DNA of 64,000 bases from positions 1-64,000 of the forward strand of contig JAPDOI010000106.1 in NCBI GenBank assembly GCA_029168955.1, given 5' to 3'. The DNA comes from Aplectana chamaeleonis (taxonomy: Eukaryota > Nematoda > Chromadorea > Rhabditida > Cosmocercidae). Position numbers and translations under genes: made by a program. The notes beneath the pieces are model-generated. The model made no database searches. It was not told the origin of the DNA and worked only from the letters and a program-made list of their open reading frames with translations. Shown piece by piece: positions 34,568-45,300 of this stretch; the first letter of the stretch is position 1, and each line of letters starts with the position of its first letter.

Positions 34568-36998
34568 TTGAACTTCAGTGGGTATCGCCAGCTCAGTCAA
34601 GAGATCAAAGAATATACGCCTCCGAAAGAGAGGCGTATTAGCATAACGTAGCCTACGAGCTCGAGGAGACAGCATCCAGAGGCAAGTACAGAATACTATA
34701 TAGTTCCCTACAATGTTCGAGTGGAAGGAAGAAACGAGTTGGTGAAAATATAAGAAAGAAGATGATACAAAGATCCGATCCACGCGTTAGTGCCTTCGGC
34801 AAGGAAGTGCCCTTCAGCGAGCTCTATAATCACCATTCGCCACAAGAACTACCGGTTGATCCACCCCGCGTTGGTTTACCTCAACAGCCAATGGAAAAAT
34901 TGAACCCCCTATTCATGAAGTACAATTCGCCATGAAATCACACAAAAACGGTAAAGCATCAGGAACAGACAAAGTGGCTGCTGTGGTTGTGAAAGCAGGA
35001 TAAGAAGTCCTGCTGGAGCGGATTCGCCGATTAATATCTCGCATCTGGCAGTCTGAATGCGTTCCATCAACTTGGGAACAAGCTGTCATTGTGTCGATAT
35101 ATAAAAAAGAGATATAAAAGAATGCAGCAACTACCGCGGAATAAGTCCCCTTTCAATAGTTAGAAAAACTTTCGTCAAGGTCATACACTCTCGCAGATGC
35201 CGAACAGACTGGCTTACGTCCCAGGCGAGGTCGCATCGATCGAATCTTTGCTTTACGTCAGCTGGTGGAGGAGCGGATCAGATGTGGAAAATTCGCTGTT
35301 AATGTCTTCATCAACTCAGAAAATCGCGGCATTCAATGCGTGTTGGATTTGCATTCGACTCGAGTCGCATAGGCACGTGCTCCAAACAGCAGCACGTGCT
35401 GCTATTCTTTATCGCAGGAGCACGTGCCCCAAAAATAATAGCAGGGACACGTGCTGCAAGGTAGTCTAGCGCAATCGTAGCAGCACACCGACAGGCGACG
35501 CGACCGGCACACCCACATGCGACGCGGCCCGTTCACAGAGCACCATCTGGGGCCGCCAGCGGATGGAAGAGCCCTCTCAAAAAGGCTCGGGTACCGAAAA
35601 CTTGGGTAATCGAACCGGCGACCCTGCCGACTTTTAGTCCCGTCCCAAGAGTGCGTCGTATGCTTTCCTTTTTTGAAAAATCGTTTCGTCATCGAGTTGT
35701 ATGAGTATCATACACGCACTGAATGTCTTATTTGTTGAGGCACGTGTTGTAAATCAAAAGACAATAGCAGCATGTGCTCTCCTAGCAGCACGTTCCCTGA
35801 CTGTGCTCGAAACCGCCTTGTCTTCGAGTTGAATGCGTATTCGACACGCATTGAATGCGGCGATTATCTGAGAACTTCATAGCGGCATTTTACTGCACAC
35901 GATGGCCTTTTCTGTGGAGTTCCTTGGAAAAAGAGCACGTGCCTCGAGAAATTGTGGGACTCCTGCTATCAACGTAATGGTTCGACAAACTCTGTGCAGT
36001 TTAGAGACGAATCCTCGGAGGGCGGAAGTACGCCAGGGAGACCTCGTTTCTCTTTCACCATTCAACATCGTTATCGATGCAATATTGAGTAGGGCCCTTG
36101 AAGTTAGAGCGAGAGTTTAATATGACAACAATGGCTTCCTCACGGATTTGAAGTTTGCTGACGACAGCGTCGTTGTAGCTGATGCCGAAAAAGAGGCTAA
36201 CAGTAAAATCTCTTATATTGCAGAAGTAGCCAAGTCGCATGGTCTGTAGATCAACAAAAGCAAGACGAAGGCTCTTATTACTGACGGATCCATGACCCGT
36301 TACCCATTTTGAGGGAGATCCCCTTGAGCAAGTGGAAAAAAATTAGGTACTTGGGATTTATCGTACAAGCAAGTAAGGTGGCGTGCACGTCTGAGATCCA
36401 TGGCAGGCTGGGACAAGCCTTATCAGCGTTTGCAACCTTGAGGTATTGCGTTCTGGAAAGAAACAACTTATCATCGAAGACGAGAATCCGGCTTTTTCGA
36501 TCTATAGTACTACCTATCCTTCTATTTTGATCAGAAACATGGACGTTGTTGAAGTCGAACGTCAGCAAGTTGGAAGCGTTTTAAATGAAGTGGCTGTGGC
36601 AAATTTTGAGCGTATCTATTCGCAATCGTATCCGTAACACCGATATTCGGCAGAGATGTGGAAACCAGCAATCCATCCAGGAGCAGATTAAATCGCGTAG
36701 GTTAAGATGGTTTGGTCACAAGTGCAGGATAGATTCGTGTAGATTGCGGTAGAGACTTCTTCGTAGGAATCGAGTCGTAGAGTGGAAGGCTGAAAGAACA
36801 GCGCCTAAAAAAACTTGGCCCAAGCAAATTATGGATGATCTGAAAACCATCCGGTGCAGTGCGATTGATGCTAAGAACGTTAGCAGACACCATCAAGAAT
36901 GCAAGCATGGTATTCAGGCTGACCGAACTCCAGTGGCACCCACAGCAGTGTGGTGGAATCGCTCCACCAGACGCCAGCTGGGGGCGAAGTAAGTAAAG
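34568..36998 (+). pseudogene. RTE-type LINE reverse transcriptase, broken and interrupted
   Basis: RTE elements are short non-LTR retrotransposons. Readable blocks in order are RGKYRILYSS and RKKMIQRSDPRVSAFGKEVP, HKNGKASGTDKVAA (34930s), LISRIWQSECVPSTWEQAVI (35030s), then after an insertion VPREIVGLL (35940s), RQGDLVSLSPFNIVIDAIL (36030s), the palm motif LKFADDSVVVADAEKEANS (36150s) and SKTKALITDGS. Stops and frameshifts separate the blocks, so no protein can be made. The 3' end, GCTCCACCAGACGCCAGCT then an AAGTAAGTAAAG tail, matches the other RTE copy at 60.7 kb. The endonuclease part is missing. Confidence 0.9.
35312..35874. mobile_element. TIR element inserted in the RTE open frame
   Basis: Inverted ends CTCAGAAAATCGCGGCATTC and, from the right, CTCAGATAATCGCCGCATTC continue into ATGCGTGT and ATTCGACTCGAG-like sequence. 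CTTCAT flanks both sides (35306-35311 and 35875-35880). Joining the flanks rejoins the reverse transcriptase frame (VFI then AAF). Subterminal parts carry several GCACGTGC palindromes. At 563 bp it has no transposase. The superfamily is uncertain. Confidence 0.82.
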
Positions 36999-37265
36999 AC
37001 CAACCTAGATTCCATTCCTCGTTCACGTTCAACACATATTGTTATCGAAGCTTCAGTGAGTAATCAAAAATAGGTATCTCTCTCGCAATTATGTATCTGT
37101 ATCATACTCAATGGTAAAAAATCAAAAAGGCCATACATTCGCACGTGAACAAGAACCTTCTAATAAAAAATGGGTTAGTAACTTCAACGACAAAACATTG
37201 AAACAACAAGGATGAGTAGTACCCCCTTGCCTCTTTTGTCGAAGAAATAAGGGTGGGTGACTTAA

Positions 37266-37876
37266 AGGCAGCATACACGCTAAAACGTGGTTGAGATATC
37301 AGCATAAATAGGCTCTCACGGACACTACCATGTTGTCAACAGAGTTTGAAGCGCTGGAAACTATCCAGGATGACAATATTTGAGCAAACCTGTCTTGCAC
37401 GCCCGTATTTTCCTACCCCTTCGAGTAACACAATCAAAAGTTTAAGTTGAGCAGACATATGATAACTTAGAGTGATAGCAGTATCAAAAGGGACTGCACG
37501 AGAGAAACAGCTTACCTGATCATAAGATGTCAGTTTACCGATAAAATCCTTCATTCCAAAAGACAGCCGGAGTAGCATTGTTGAAAATGTATGGGAATTG
37601 ATGGGTATGTAAACATGTCATATTCAGGAAAACCTAGCTGTTTCTCCCGCGCACTCCCTTTTGATAGTACTACACTCTAAGTTATCATAAATTCGCTAAA
37701 GTTTAACTTTTCATTCTGTTACTCGAAGGGGTGGGAAAATACGGGAGTGCAAGATAGGATTGCTCAAACATTGTCAAATATTGTCATCCTGAATAGTTTT
37801 CAGCGCCTCAAACGTCGCTGACGACATGGTATTTATGCTGTTACCCCGATCATGTTTGTGGGCGTGTACGCTGCCT
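37266..37876. mobile_element. Foldback element with AGGCAGCATACACGC ends at TTAA
   Basis: TTAA (37262-37265) precedes AGGCAGCATACACGC and the right end is GCGTGTACGCTGCCT followed by TCAG. Arms of roughly 250 bp mirror each other, for example GCCCGTATTTTCCTACCCC against GGGGTGGGAAAATACGGG and CAGGATGACAATATTTGA against its complement. No gene is present. Confidence 0.85.
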
Positions 37877-37880
37877 TCAG

Positions 37881-38206
37881 AGGCAGTGTTCACGATAGAA
37901 AATGTGTTTCAGTTCCCACTAGGAATGGGTAATGGAGGTGCCAACTGTGACGCTAACGTCGAAAGAACGCATGAAAACTAGCCAGGGAGAGTCCCCAAAA
38001 GGGCCCGAACTTTGAGCGCAAGGCAGACCCCAAAAGCGCATAGACCGACTTCCGACATGAACAAATGAAAACTTGAGATCATGAGATGAGCAATGGTCTC
38101 CAATCAATCGCCCCGTTCTTTCCTTCGTTCTCAACTTCTCTCTTTATTCACCTCAGCTCGCATACATCGACTGCAAACAAAGGAAGTTGCAAGCCTCGCA
38201 CGTCGC
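37881..38206. mobile_element. TTAA-family element, truncated at a mariner relic
   Basis: Starts AGGCAGTGTTCACGATAG four bases after the end of the foldback element. The interior matches 24938-25425 from its start (GGGTAATGGAGG, GAAAGAACGCATGAAAAC, TCGACTGCAAACAAAGG). At about 38206 homology ends and mariner sequence begins, so the right end is lost. Confidence 0.8.
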
Positions 38207-38524
38207 ATAGCCTCATTTACGCGGAGCAGTTTGGGAATGTAGAGCTCCTTGTTCACCGCTGCGTTCCTTTCAAGCATTCCCCAGTGTATCGAGCCTTCCC
38301 GATCCCACCAAACGCAGATCATGATTTTTTTCGGGCGAAGATTTTGCTTGAGTCTTGGCTTCGGTCTGTCTCCTGGAGCCACCCACTTTTTCTTGCTTAT
38401 TATTGACGAACATAAGCCATTTCTGATCGCCCGTGACCATTCGATACAAAAAGCGCTGTTTATGACCGCGTGCTGCTCGATCGCGCGGTAGGTGTTGAGC
38501 AGCGATTTGAAGAAAATTCGACTC
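38206..38524 (-). pseudogene. Mariner transposase relic, central part
   Basis: Minus strand. The first frame carries LQIAAQHLPRDRAARGHKQR then FLYRMVTGDQKWLMFVNNKQ, the first catalytic Asp block (TGDQ where TGDE is usual). After a frameshift near 38380 the second frame reads PKKIMICVWWDREGSIHWGM and LERNAAVNKELYIPKLLRVN. It breaks off before the second Asp block, at the junction with the truncated TTAA element. No terminal repeat was found. Confidence 0.85.
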
Positions 38525-39190
38525 CCAAGCCTGAAAAATAGGGAAAAACAAAATTATACGAAGAAACAAATAACACAGTCTAATAGAGCAGAAAGAGCAC
38601 TTTCAAACGATTACGAACACTTTGCTAAACGAACAAAGAACTCAATTGAATAAAGATCTGAAAACCGAAAAAACATTTTCCCCGACCTACATAATAGTTG
38701 AAAAATCGGGCAATAGAAAATTCATATCAGATTTTTCGTTGCTGTAATTGCATTAACGACGCGACGAGCTTGTAGACAGAGGAGCAGGTGTAGCTGCTCT
38801 ATGCTTTTCGATTGGAATTGCCGAGTGACATTATTCTACGGGAATGTAGCTTTTTGCCCGACAGGGTCAATATCCACCCCAACGCAACTGCTTACGTAAC
38901 TAATCCACCTCCAGTGACTGAACATCACGAGATCCTTCTTCTCAACCATTGCGGCCGACCTTGGATGGCGGTAGGGATAGGCCGCAAACCAGGTCCTAAA
39001 TTGTAGAAAACTAAATGAAGTGCATGGCCATTGGCTTTGAACGATTAGAAAGGAACACTTGCCGCTGTTGTCATCGATTTCGAAAAATTTCCCTTCCCTC
39101 ACAGATTGAGTCTTGCTACACTCTTGCCCGATGAAAACTTCTGGCAAGAACATCTCCACAGTATCTGTTTATAGCAAAATGGCATTACAC
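38525..39190. other. No recognised gene
   Basis: Only short competing frames; no motif, splice context or terminal repeat was recognised. Confidence 0.35.
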
Positions 39191-39194
39191 CTGC

Positions 39195-39430
39195 CGTAAG
39201 CAATAGAAATCTTCCAAAAAACCGAAAACGAACCACATATTCGTGTTTAGCATAACCGAAAAAACCCCCTGGACAAATTCAGAGCAGAAAATTTTTTCGA
39301 TCTTTGGACCCCCAAAAGTGGGATTGTGTTACCAACCACCTGCGTGAGGCTGCGAAGCAGGAAACTTTTTTTCGCCCAAATGTCGTCTGAAGGGGTAACT
39401 CGGGGCGCTGAACACGAATATGAGATTCTT
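39195..39430. repeat. Copy of the dispersed repeat family with ACCCCCTGG words
   Basis: CCACATATTCGTGTTTAGC and AAAAAACCCCCTGGACAAATT are mirrored by GGGGCGCTGAACACGAATAT at the other end, giving inverted ends as in related copies at 20.9, 26.2 and 30.4 kb. Confidence 0.5.
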
Positions 39431-40015
39431 TTTCGATACTCGAGTTGATTATTGTAGGTTACGATAGGAACATGGTATTTTGGCTACTACAATCTAGAGT
39501 AGTTCTACAAAGAAGGGCTTTTATTGAGAAACTATATGTTTGTGGCAATTGGGTCAGATCAACCCAATTTTTTCGAGGCCGTCCATCCTCAATCAATATT
39601 AATTTTTGTCCGCCCGCTCTCACTCCAACCTGACTCCTCAAGCAATTTCTCTTGTAATGTTCTGCTCACAGCTTGTAGCACATCTAATGATGTATGCTTC
39701 AGTACTGTTCCCTTCCTCAATTAGTAGGCCTGGGTGATTTCAATGATTGCTCAAGAGTCCACTTCATTCGTTATTCTCATTGTGAGACGACCCTTTGCTC
39801 TGCGCATTTTGTGCCCAATTACCACATGTGCTCGTAGCTACAAATTTGTTGCAAGTCCAGTTCATTTCATAGTAAAACACAAACCGCGGAGACCAGACAT
39901 TCACGACTTAAACGCTTCATGTTTTTACAAAAAAAAACTCTCGCACGATAAAACTGCTGATCCTCTACACATTACGAGATGAAAACGGGTATTTTACAAG
40001 AGTGGAAAACCACGA

Positions 40016-40085
40016 GTCCGGCGTGGATTCGAACCCGTGACCTCATTCCTCGCTGCAGCGCCCACTGTCATTGCGCCAGCCGGTC
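40016..40085 (-). tRNA. tRNA-like sequence, degenerate
   Basis: The minus strand reads GACCGGCTGGCGCAATGACA onward. The acceptor halves GACCGGC and GCCGGAC pair at six of seven positions, the D stem GCGC/GCGC is perfect, and the B box GGGTTCGAATCCA is intact. The anticodon stem is poor, the base before the anticodon is A instead of T, and the T stem lacks a base. Most likely a tRNA pseudogene or a tRNA-derived repeat head. Amino acid identity is not assignable. Confidence 0.45.
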
Positions 40086-40234
40086 ACGACTGTATTGGAT
40101 CTGACCTCATATATGACGGCGCGCCGCCTTGTTCATCGTAGCAGCATACTTCGGCTTCACAACAAACTATGGGATGATTCGCGGTGTAGAAATCATATCT
40201 GTGTATCTCAGGAGGTAACGAAGACTCTTGCATT

Positions 40235-40513
40235 AAAGTGTGTCCGAATGACAATGGCGGCCCATGCGACCGGCGTGCTTGGCAAGCGGCCGTCGCATTC
40301 GCCGCTCTCGGACGAGCATGCGAAATGTCCCCCACAGCCATCGACTACGAACGCGGCAGGCAGCAAACACTGCGCCGATCAATCAGCTCTGCAGAAGGGG
40401 GGAGGGGGATGGCCGCTGTTGGAATCGAACACTCGTCTGAGAGCGGCGCATGCGACGGCCGCCTGCCAAGCACGCCGGCCGAGTGGGCTGCCGTTCTCAT
40501 TCGGACACACTTT
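40235..40513. mobile_element. Palindromic miniature element, copy 1
   Basis: Inverted ends AAAGTGTGTCCGAATGA are followed by about 80 further mirrored bases (CGGCGTGCTTGGCAAGCGGC against GCCGCCTGCCAAGCACGCCG). The centre contains AGCTCTGCAGAAGGGGGG. Long open frames here are forced by GC-rich palindromes and are not genes. Confidence 0.88.
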
Positions 40514-40987
40514 ACACGTAATGATGCGTCTACGAGTGAAGCGCTGAAAACGAATACAACTTTGTTCAGAGAAACGATTCGCAGCTGCAATGTAAAAACT
40601 TGAATGGATTGTCGGAAATTGATCATAGAAACGCATATTTCACTTGGAATGGCAACGGCATGCAATGATCATTTTCTTGTAAGCGGTATTGTTCAAGCGC
40701 TGCCGCGTTATTGCAGACCAGGATTTCAAATCCCTCAATTCACAAAAAAGCTATCTAGGTCAACTGGGAACCATTTCTAATCGCGAACAATGCTTTTTGG
40801 CGATTGACATTGTGCTGGAGTCTACGTAATTTAGATTCTACGTTAATGTCTTATAAACGTTTCAAACTGCATTCATGATCACCTCCCATCTGCTTGTTTT
40901 CTCTCGTCGTTGAGACTACCAGGACGTCATCGATCCACTCTTTCCAAAAGCTATTGCTCTTTCATCCAACGGAGTTCAGGTACATGT

Positions 40988-41257
40988 AAAGTGTGTTCGA
41001 ATGAGAATGGCGGCCCACGCGGTCGGCGTGCTTGGCAGGCGGCAGGTGCCGCTCTCAGACGGGCTTTAGATTTCAACGGCGGTCATTCCCCCTCCCCCCT
41101 TCTGCGGAGCTGATTGATCGGCGCAGTGTTTGCTGTGTTTGTTCGTAGTCAATGACTGTGGGGACGTTTCGCATGCTCGTCCGAGAGCGGCGAACGCGAC
41201 GGCCGCCTGCCAAGCACGCCGGCCGCGTGGGCCGCCATTCTCATTCGGACACACTTT
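40988..41257. mobile_element. Palindromic miniature element, copy 2, inverted
   Basis: Same family as 40235-40513 in opposite orientation, with AAAGTGTGTTCGAATGAG and CTCATTCGGACACACTTT ends and a shared centre read in reverse (CCCCCCTTCTGCGGAGCTG). The left arm is shortened after GGCAGGCGGC. Confidence 0.88.
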
Positions 41258-41519
41258 ATAATACTCAGGGAGATGACCACTCCTAAGCCATAGAAGCTTG
41301 CGAACTCCCACGGATGATGTCTCTGAGAAGGCTCCAGACTTTATTTTGGCTTGGAAGGGCAGTGCAGGCGTCAGAAACCAGCTGTTTCATATTCTCCTGT
41401 CCCCAAAATTTTTTTCAAAAAGTTTTCGTCGTCTGTTGTCGGATACCCTTAGTGGAATGCCGAGAATGCCTGAGTGATTGAAGTGTGCGTGAAGTGAAAA
41501 AAATATCCTGACCTTCAAT

Positions 41520-41545
41520 GACGTTCGAGGCAGTGCTCACGATGA
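41520..41545. repeat. Lone TTAA-family left end
   Basis: GAGGCAGTGCTCACGATGAT resembles the AGGCAGTGTTCACGATG terminus. The right end is not found. Confidence 0.35.
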
Positions 41546-42237
41546 TTTTCGTTTCCGAGTTTCTCACTTAAAACAATGCGTTGGCCACCAAGTGTTACAA
41601 AAATTTCAAAGAAACGACGAATAACACACTAAAGCGCCTTATTTTAGTGACAGCATTCTCTGGACTAGGCTAGTTGCCCGGTTGTATGAACAAGTTAAGA
41701 ATAATTGGCTGCCTTCAAGTTTCTCTTCACGAAGTTTTGATCCAGGGGTTGATGATTACGTACTGTATTACGGAGCGGAATTCGCTTTCTTTCTTTTCAT
41801 GAGTGTGCAGATCGAGAGGAGAACAAGCGAAGGACAAGGAGAAGCAGCACATGCGTGCGATGGTTGCGAGTAAATTCCGCCCTGAAGTAAGGGGTAATGA
41901 TCAGCCACAGAATGGTCTTGAAAAAAGTATTGAATCTCATCAGATTAAGGGCATAGGAAGGATAGGCAGTAATGTCGTCACATTCGTGAACACTCTGTTC
42001 AATGTATAAACAGATATTTCGCCGGCCAAAAAAAAAGACCTGTAATGTGAACAGGCGCTTCTGCGTGCTGCTTGCTTTAATAAAAGGAGGGCAGAAGGCG
42101 ATCATTATCTTTCACATCTTTATTGATGGTTAGGAAAAATCTCCATTCTTCAACTCAAATGGGCAATTATGTAAACCCGATTCATTAACCGTATTCATCA
42201 ACCTCTCCAGTAATATTTGCCCACTCGAGCGCTCTTC

Positions 42238-42249
42238 TTTTCCTGCAGA
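42238..42249 (+). promoter_or_regulatory. Possible trans-splice acceptor of the astacin gene
   Basis: TTTTCCTGCAG lies about 60 bases upstream of the start codon in a pyrimidine-rich stretch, matching the nematode 3' splice consensus. In nematodes such a site before the first exon commonly receives a spliced leader. It could equally be the acceptor of a 5' untranslated exon. Confidence 0.4.
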
Positions 42250-42309
42250 GATAGTCTAAAAGTTGTTCTTGTAAGAGTAATATAGAACGCCAAAAAATGG
42301 ACTTCTAGG

Positions 42310-45300
42310 ATGAGGGTTCTATTCATTGCGCTGCTGCTTGCTGTATGCGTCAGTGGGGGCGTTTTCAGCGGCTTCAAGGAAAAAACCAAAGGGCTCCTCA
42401 GCGGCGAAGGAAGCTTTGCAGAACGACTGAAGAATGCATTCGCAAAGGTATTTCCACCGATACTCTATGAAAACCTAGTGGGTTAAATGTTTCAGGCACT
42501 ATATTACTTTCTTCAGGTCCTCAATACAACGAAACTCCTAAAGATTCGAGAAAAACTCAACAAGATGCAAGAAAAGATAAAGAAGAGCTTGGAGTTGACT
42601 CCTGCAATGATGAGCTCACTTAAGGAGAGGCTATCGGTAAGTAAGATGGGTAGCTCCTAGGAGCTTTTTTTTCAAAAGAGTACGCCACGCAAGACAGGAA
42701 CTTCTTATAAAGGAATCTGTGGATATGCAAACGGAGGGGTGCAATTTTGGAACGCTGCTGTAACAATGCTCGCAAGTATGTGACTCAACCTTTTTTCCAT
42801 TAGCGATGAGAAGGATAGCATTATTCACATCAAAGGTGACTGCTGCTTGAACTTGAAGCAAACTGTCGACAAACTGTCTTGAGGTCCCTTTGCTGAACTA
42901 CATTTTGTCATCCTTTTTGACTCATTTCCTTTTACCCTGAGTGAGTTTAAGCTCAGCTTTACTAACATTTGCTTCGGAATCAACGAAAGACATTCGCTCC
43001 GCGTCCGTTGTTTGATATTTCAATATTGTTCTATCTTCAACATGCGCCAGTATCCCAGAGGGTCAGCGTTTATCGCATTGACAGTGAAGAGTAGAGTTCA
43101 CGTAATTAATTCTGTTCAGTGATTGACCGGGGCTGCGACGGTCGATCATCGTGCGCGATCGAAACCCCGTTGGTCGGTGATGTCGCCAATGTCACACAGA
43201 AAGTTGCCTGGTCCATGTGTGTCGGACTAGATATAATACTTAAACCATACGAACATTTCATTGCGGACAAGACTTTACATCCACAGTTGTGGACAACCGC
43301 TTCAAAGCGTTGGAGCGACTGTGCTAGGACCACAACTAATCCTTTCAAAGTCTCGTGGTCCGTGTACGATTCTGCCAGCTTAGCATGTGGTAACTACTGT
43401 GTTCTCTATGGAGTGCGTACGGCTGTAGCGTAAACATACGCAGGACCACTTCAACAAAGGTCACGAGAGTCTCCCTGCCCATTTTCCTACTCACCTAGAG
43501 CTTTGGTGCGAACGAGGGTTTCTCTCTCCTTCCAAAATCTGGGGGTAAATAGTCTAGTGACAGAGACCTCCATACAAAGTCGGGCTTCAGGTTAGTCATT
43601 TCGTTGTTATCAATACAAAGGCTTCATGAGAAAAAAAAAAGCTACAGGATTTCTTACGCCCTCATGATACTTTGCCAAAAAAGTGTAAACGTCTAGTAAT
43701 TGATGTTTCTCATCAATGCGATTCGAGACATGTCACATTTTATTGCATACATAGCTGTGCCCGTCCATGCGATTTCCAACTTGCACAGCAGCAGGGCCTA
43801 CCAAACGTTTCACGATGTATCCAGCTGCATGTCCTCTCCGCGAACATTGGGGTTATCGTTCTCCGTCTTAGAAAACGCAATCTCTAAGGTAATTTTCTCG
43901 TATTGTTCTTATTTTACTGTTTTAGAAACTGAGACCGATCAAACGTGACCGCATGAATGAAATCGGTGACTCAATTGAGGAAATCAATCAAAACAGCGAT
44001 GTTGGAGAACTTCTGTTCCAGAGCGATATTGTTCTCACAGAGTAAATACCTATAAAACGCATTCTAGTTTTTTTTAGATAAAAAGAATGAAAATTTCGTC
44101 TAGGGAACAAGCCGATGAAATTGTCATGGATATTGAGGGCGAACCAAGAGGGAAGCGTCAGGCGTTCAAAGACGTGTTTTATCCAAGGACTACCTGGAAG
44201 ACCGGCGTCGACTATTTCTACAACGATACTGCGAGTGAGATTTGACACGATCCGAACGCTTCGATTCATCTGGATAGAGTTGTACTCTTAGTTTGAGGCT
44301 AATGGTTTTTCAGGTCCAAGGTTGCGAACTGTATTCGAGAAAGCAGTTGCCATGTGGAAGAAGGATACATGTATCGAGTTCAAGGAAAATAATGGTATGG
44401 TATGAACCTGTATTCATGTTGAGAAACTTGAGAAACATATTTAAGAGGAAACACCCAGATGATCACTGTTTTTTCTGACACAAACACTAGGTTACTTTAG
44501 AGAGCAAAGGAATCCACGTCTTCCCTCAAAAAGGCTGCTGGTCTTACGTCGGGAAAAAGATGAGAAAGACTCAGCAGGACCTGTCACTGGGAGAAGGGTG
44601 TGAAGTTGTTGGAATAGCGGCGCATGAACTCGGTCATGCACTCGGATTGCTCCACACCATGTCGCGAAATGACCGCGACCAGTATGTCACTGTTAACGTA
44701 GACAAAGTACAGGTAAGGTCAATACATTGTTTCTGTCTATAGGAACATGCTGGGAAAGCACTCTCGATTGTGAAGCACACATGCTCAAGCCTAGTGGGTA
44801 CTAACTTCAGGCTCTAGGGCATCTCTAGTGAGCTCTCGATTTCGATAAACCTCACGTGATTTATGGACTTTTCGCGCGAGCATCGTTTGCAGCGGTCATA
44901 CTTCTCCAAGGCACATCGCGGCGTCGATCAAAAGCGAGAGCTCTTTAGAAATGCCTTAAAGTTTAGTCTACCTCTCGCGCATGATGTAGTGGACGCGCTT
45001 TCAGTTAGTCATGTAACAAAATAGCTCATAGTTCAAGAAGAAATTACTGTGAGCGTCTGGACGCTCCACAATCAGCTGTTCTTTCGGAATTTCGCTAAGG
45101 TTTCACACCATGGTATCAACAAGCCCGTGCTGAAGTTCATAAGAGAATCCCACTTTGGAATCAAACCACCAAGTTGTATTCAAGCTCTTCAATTTGACAT
45201 TCTATTCTGGGATGAAGTGTACGGATGCGGCTAACGAGTCACAATTCACAGCTCGACCCTTGACAAACTGTGACGTATGCTTGCTGCGCCGCGCGTCACA

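Noticed and set aside
35575..35660. tRNA-like B box in GGTAATCGAACCGGCGACC
   Set aside because: No coherent cloverleaf could be drawn, and it lies inside a terminal-repeat element; treated as part of the repeat.
40071..40665. Several overlapping GC-rich frames on both strands
   Set aside because: They are mirror-image readings of the palindromic element at 40235-40513, with no codon or domain support.
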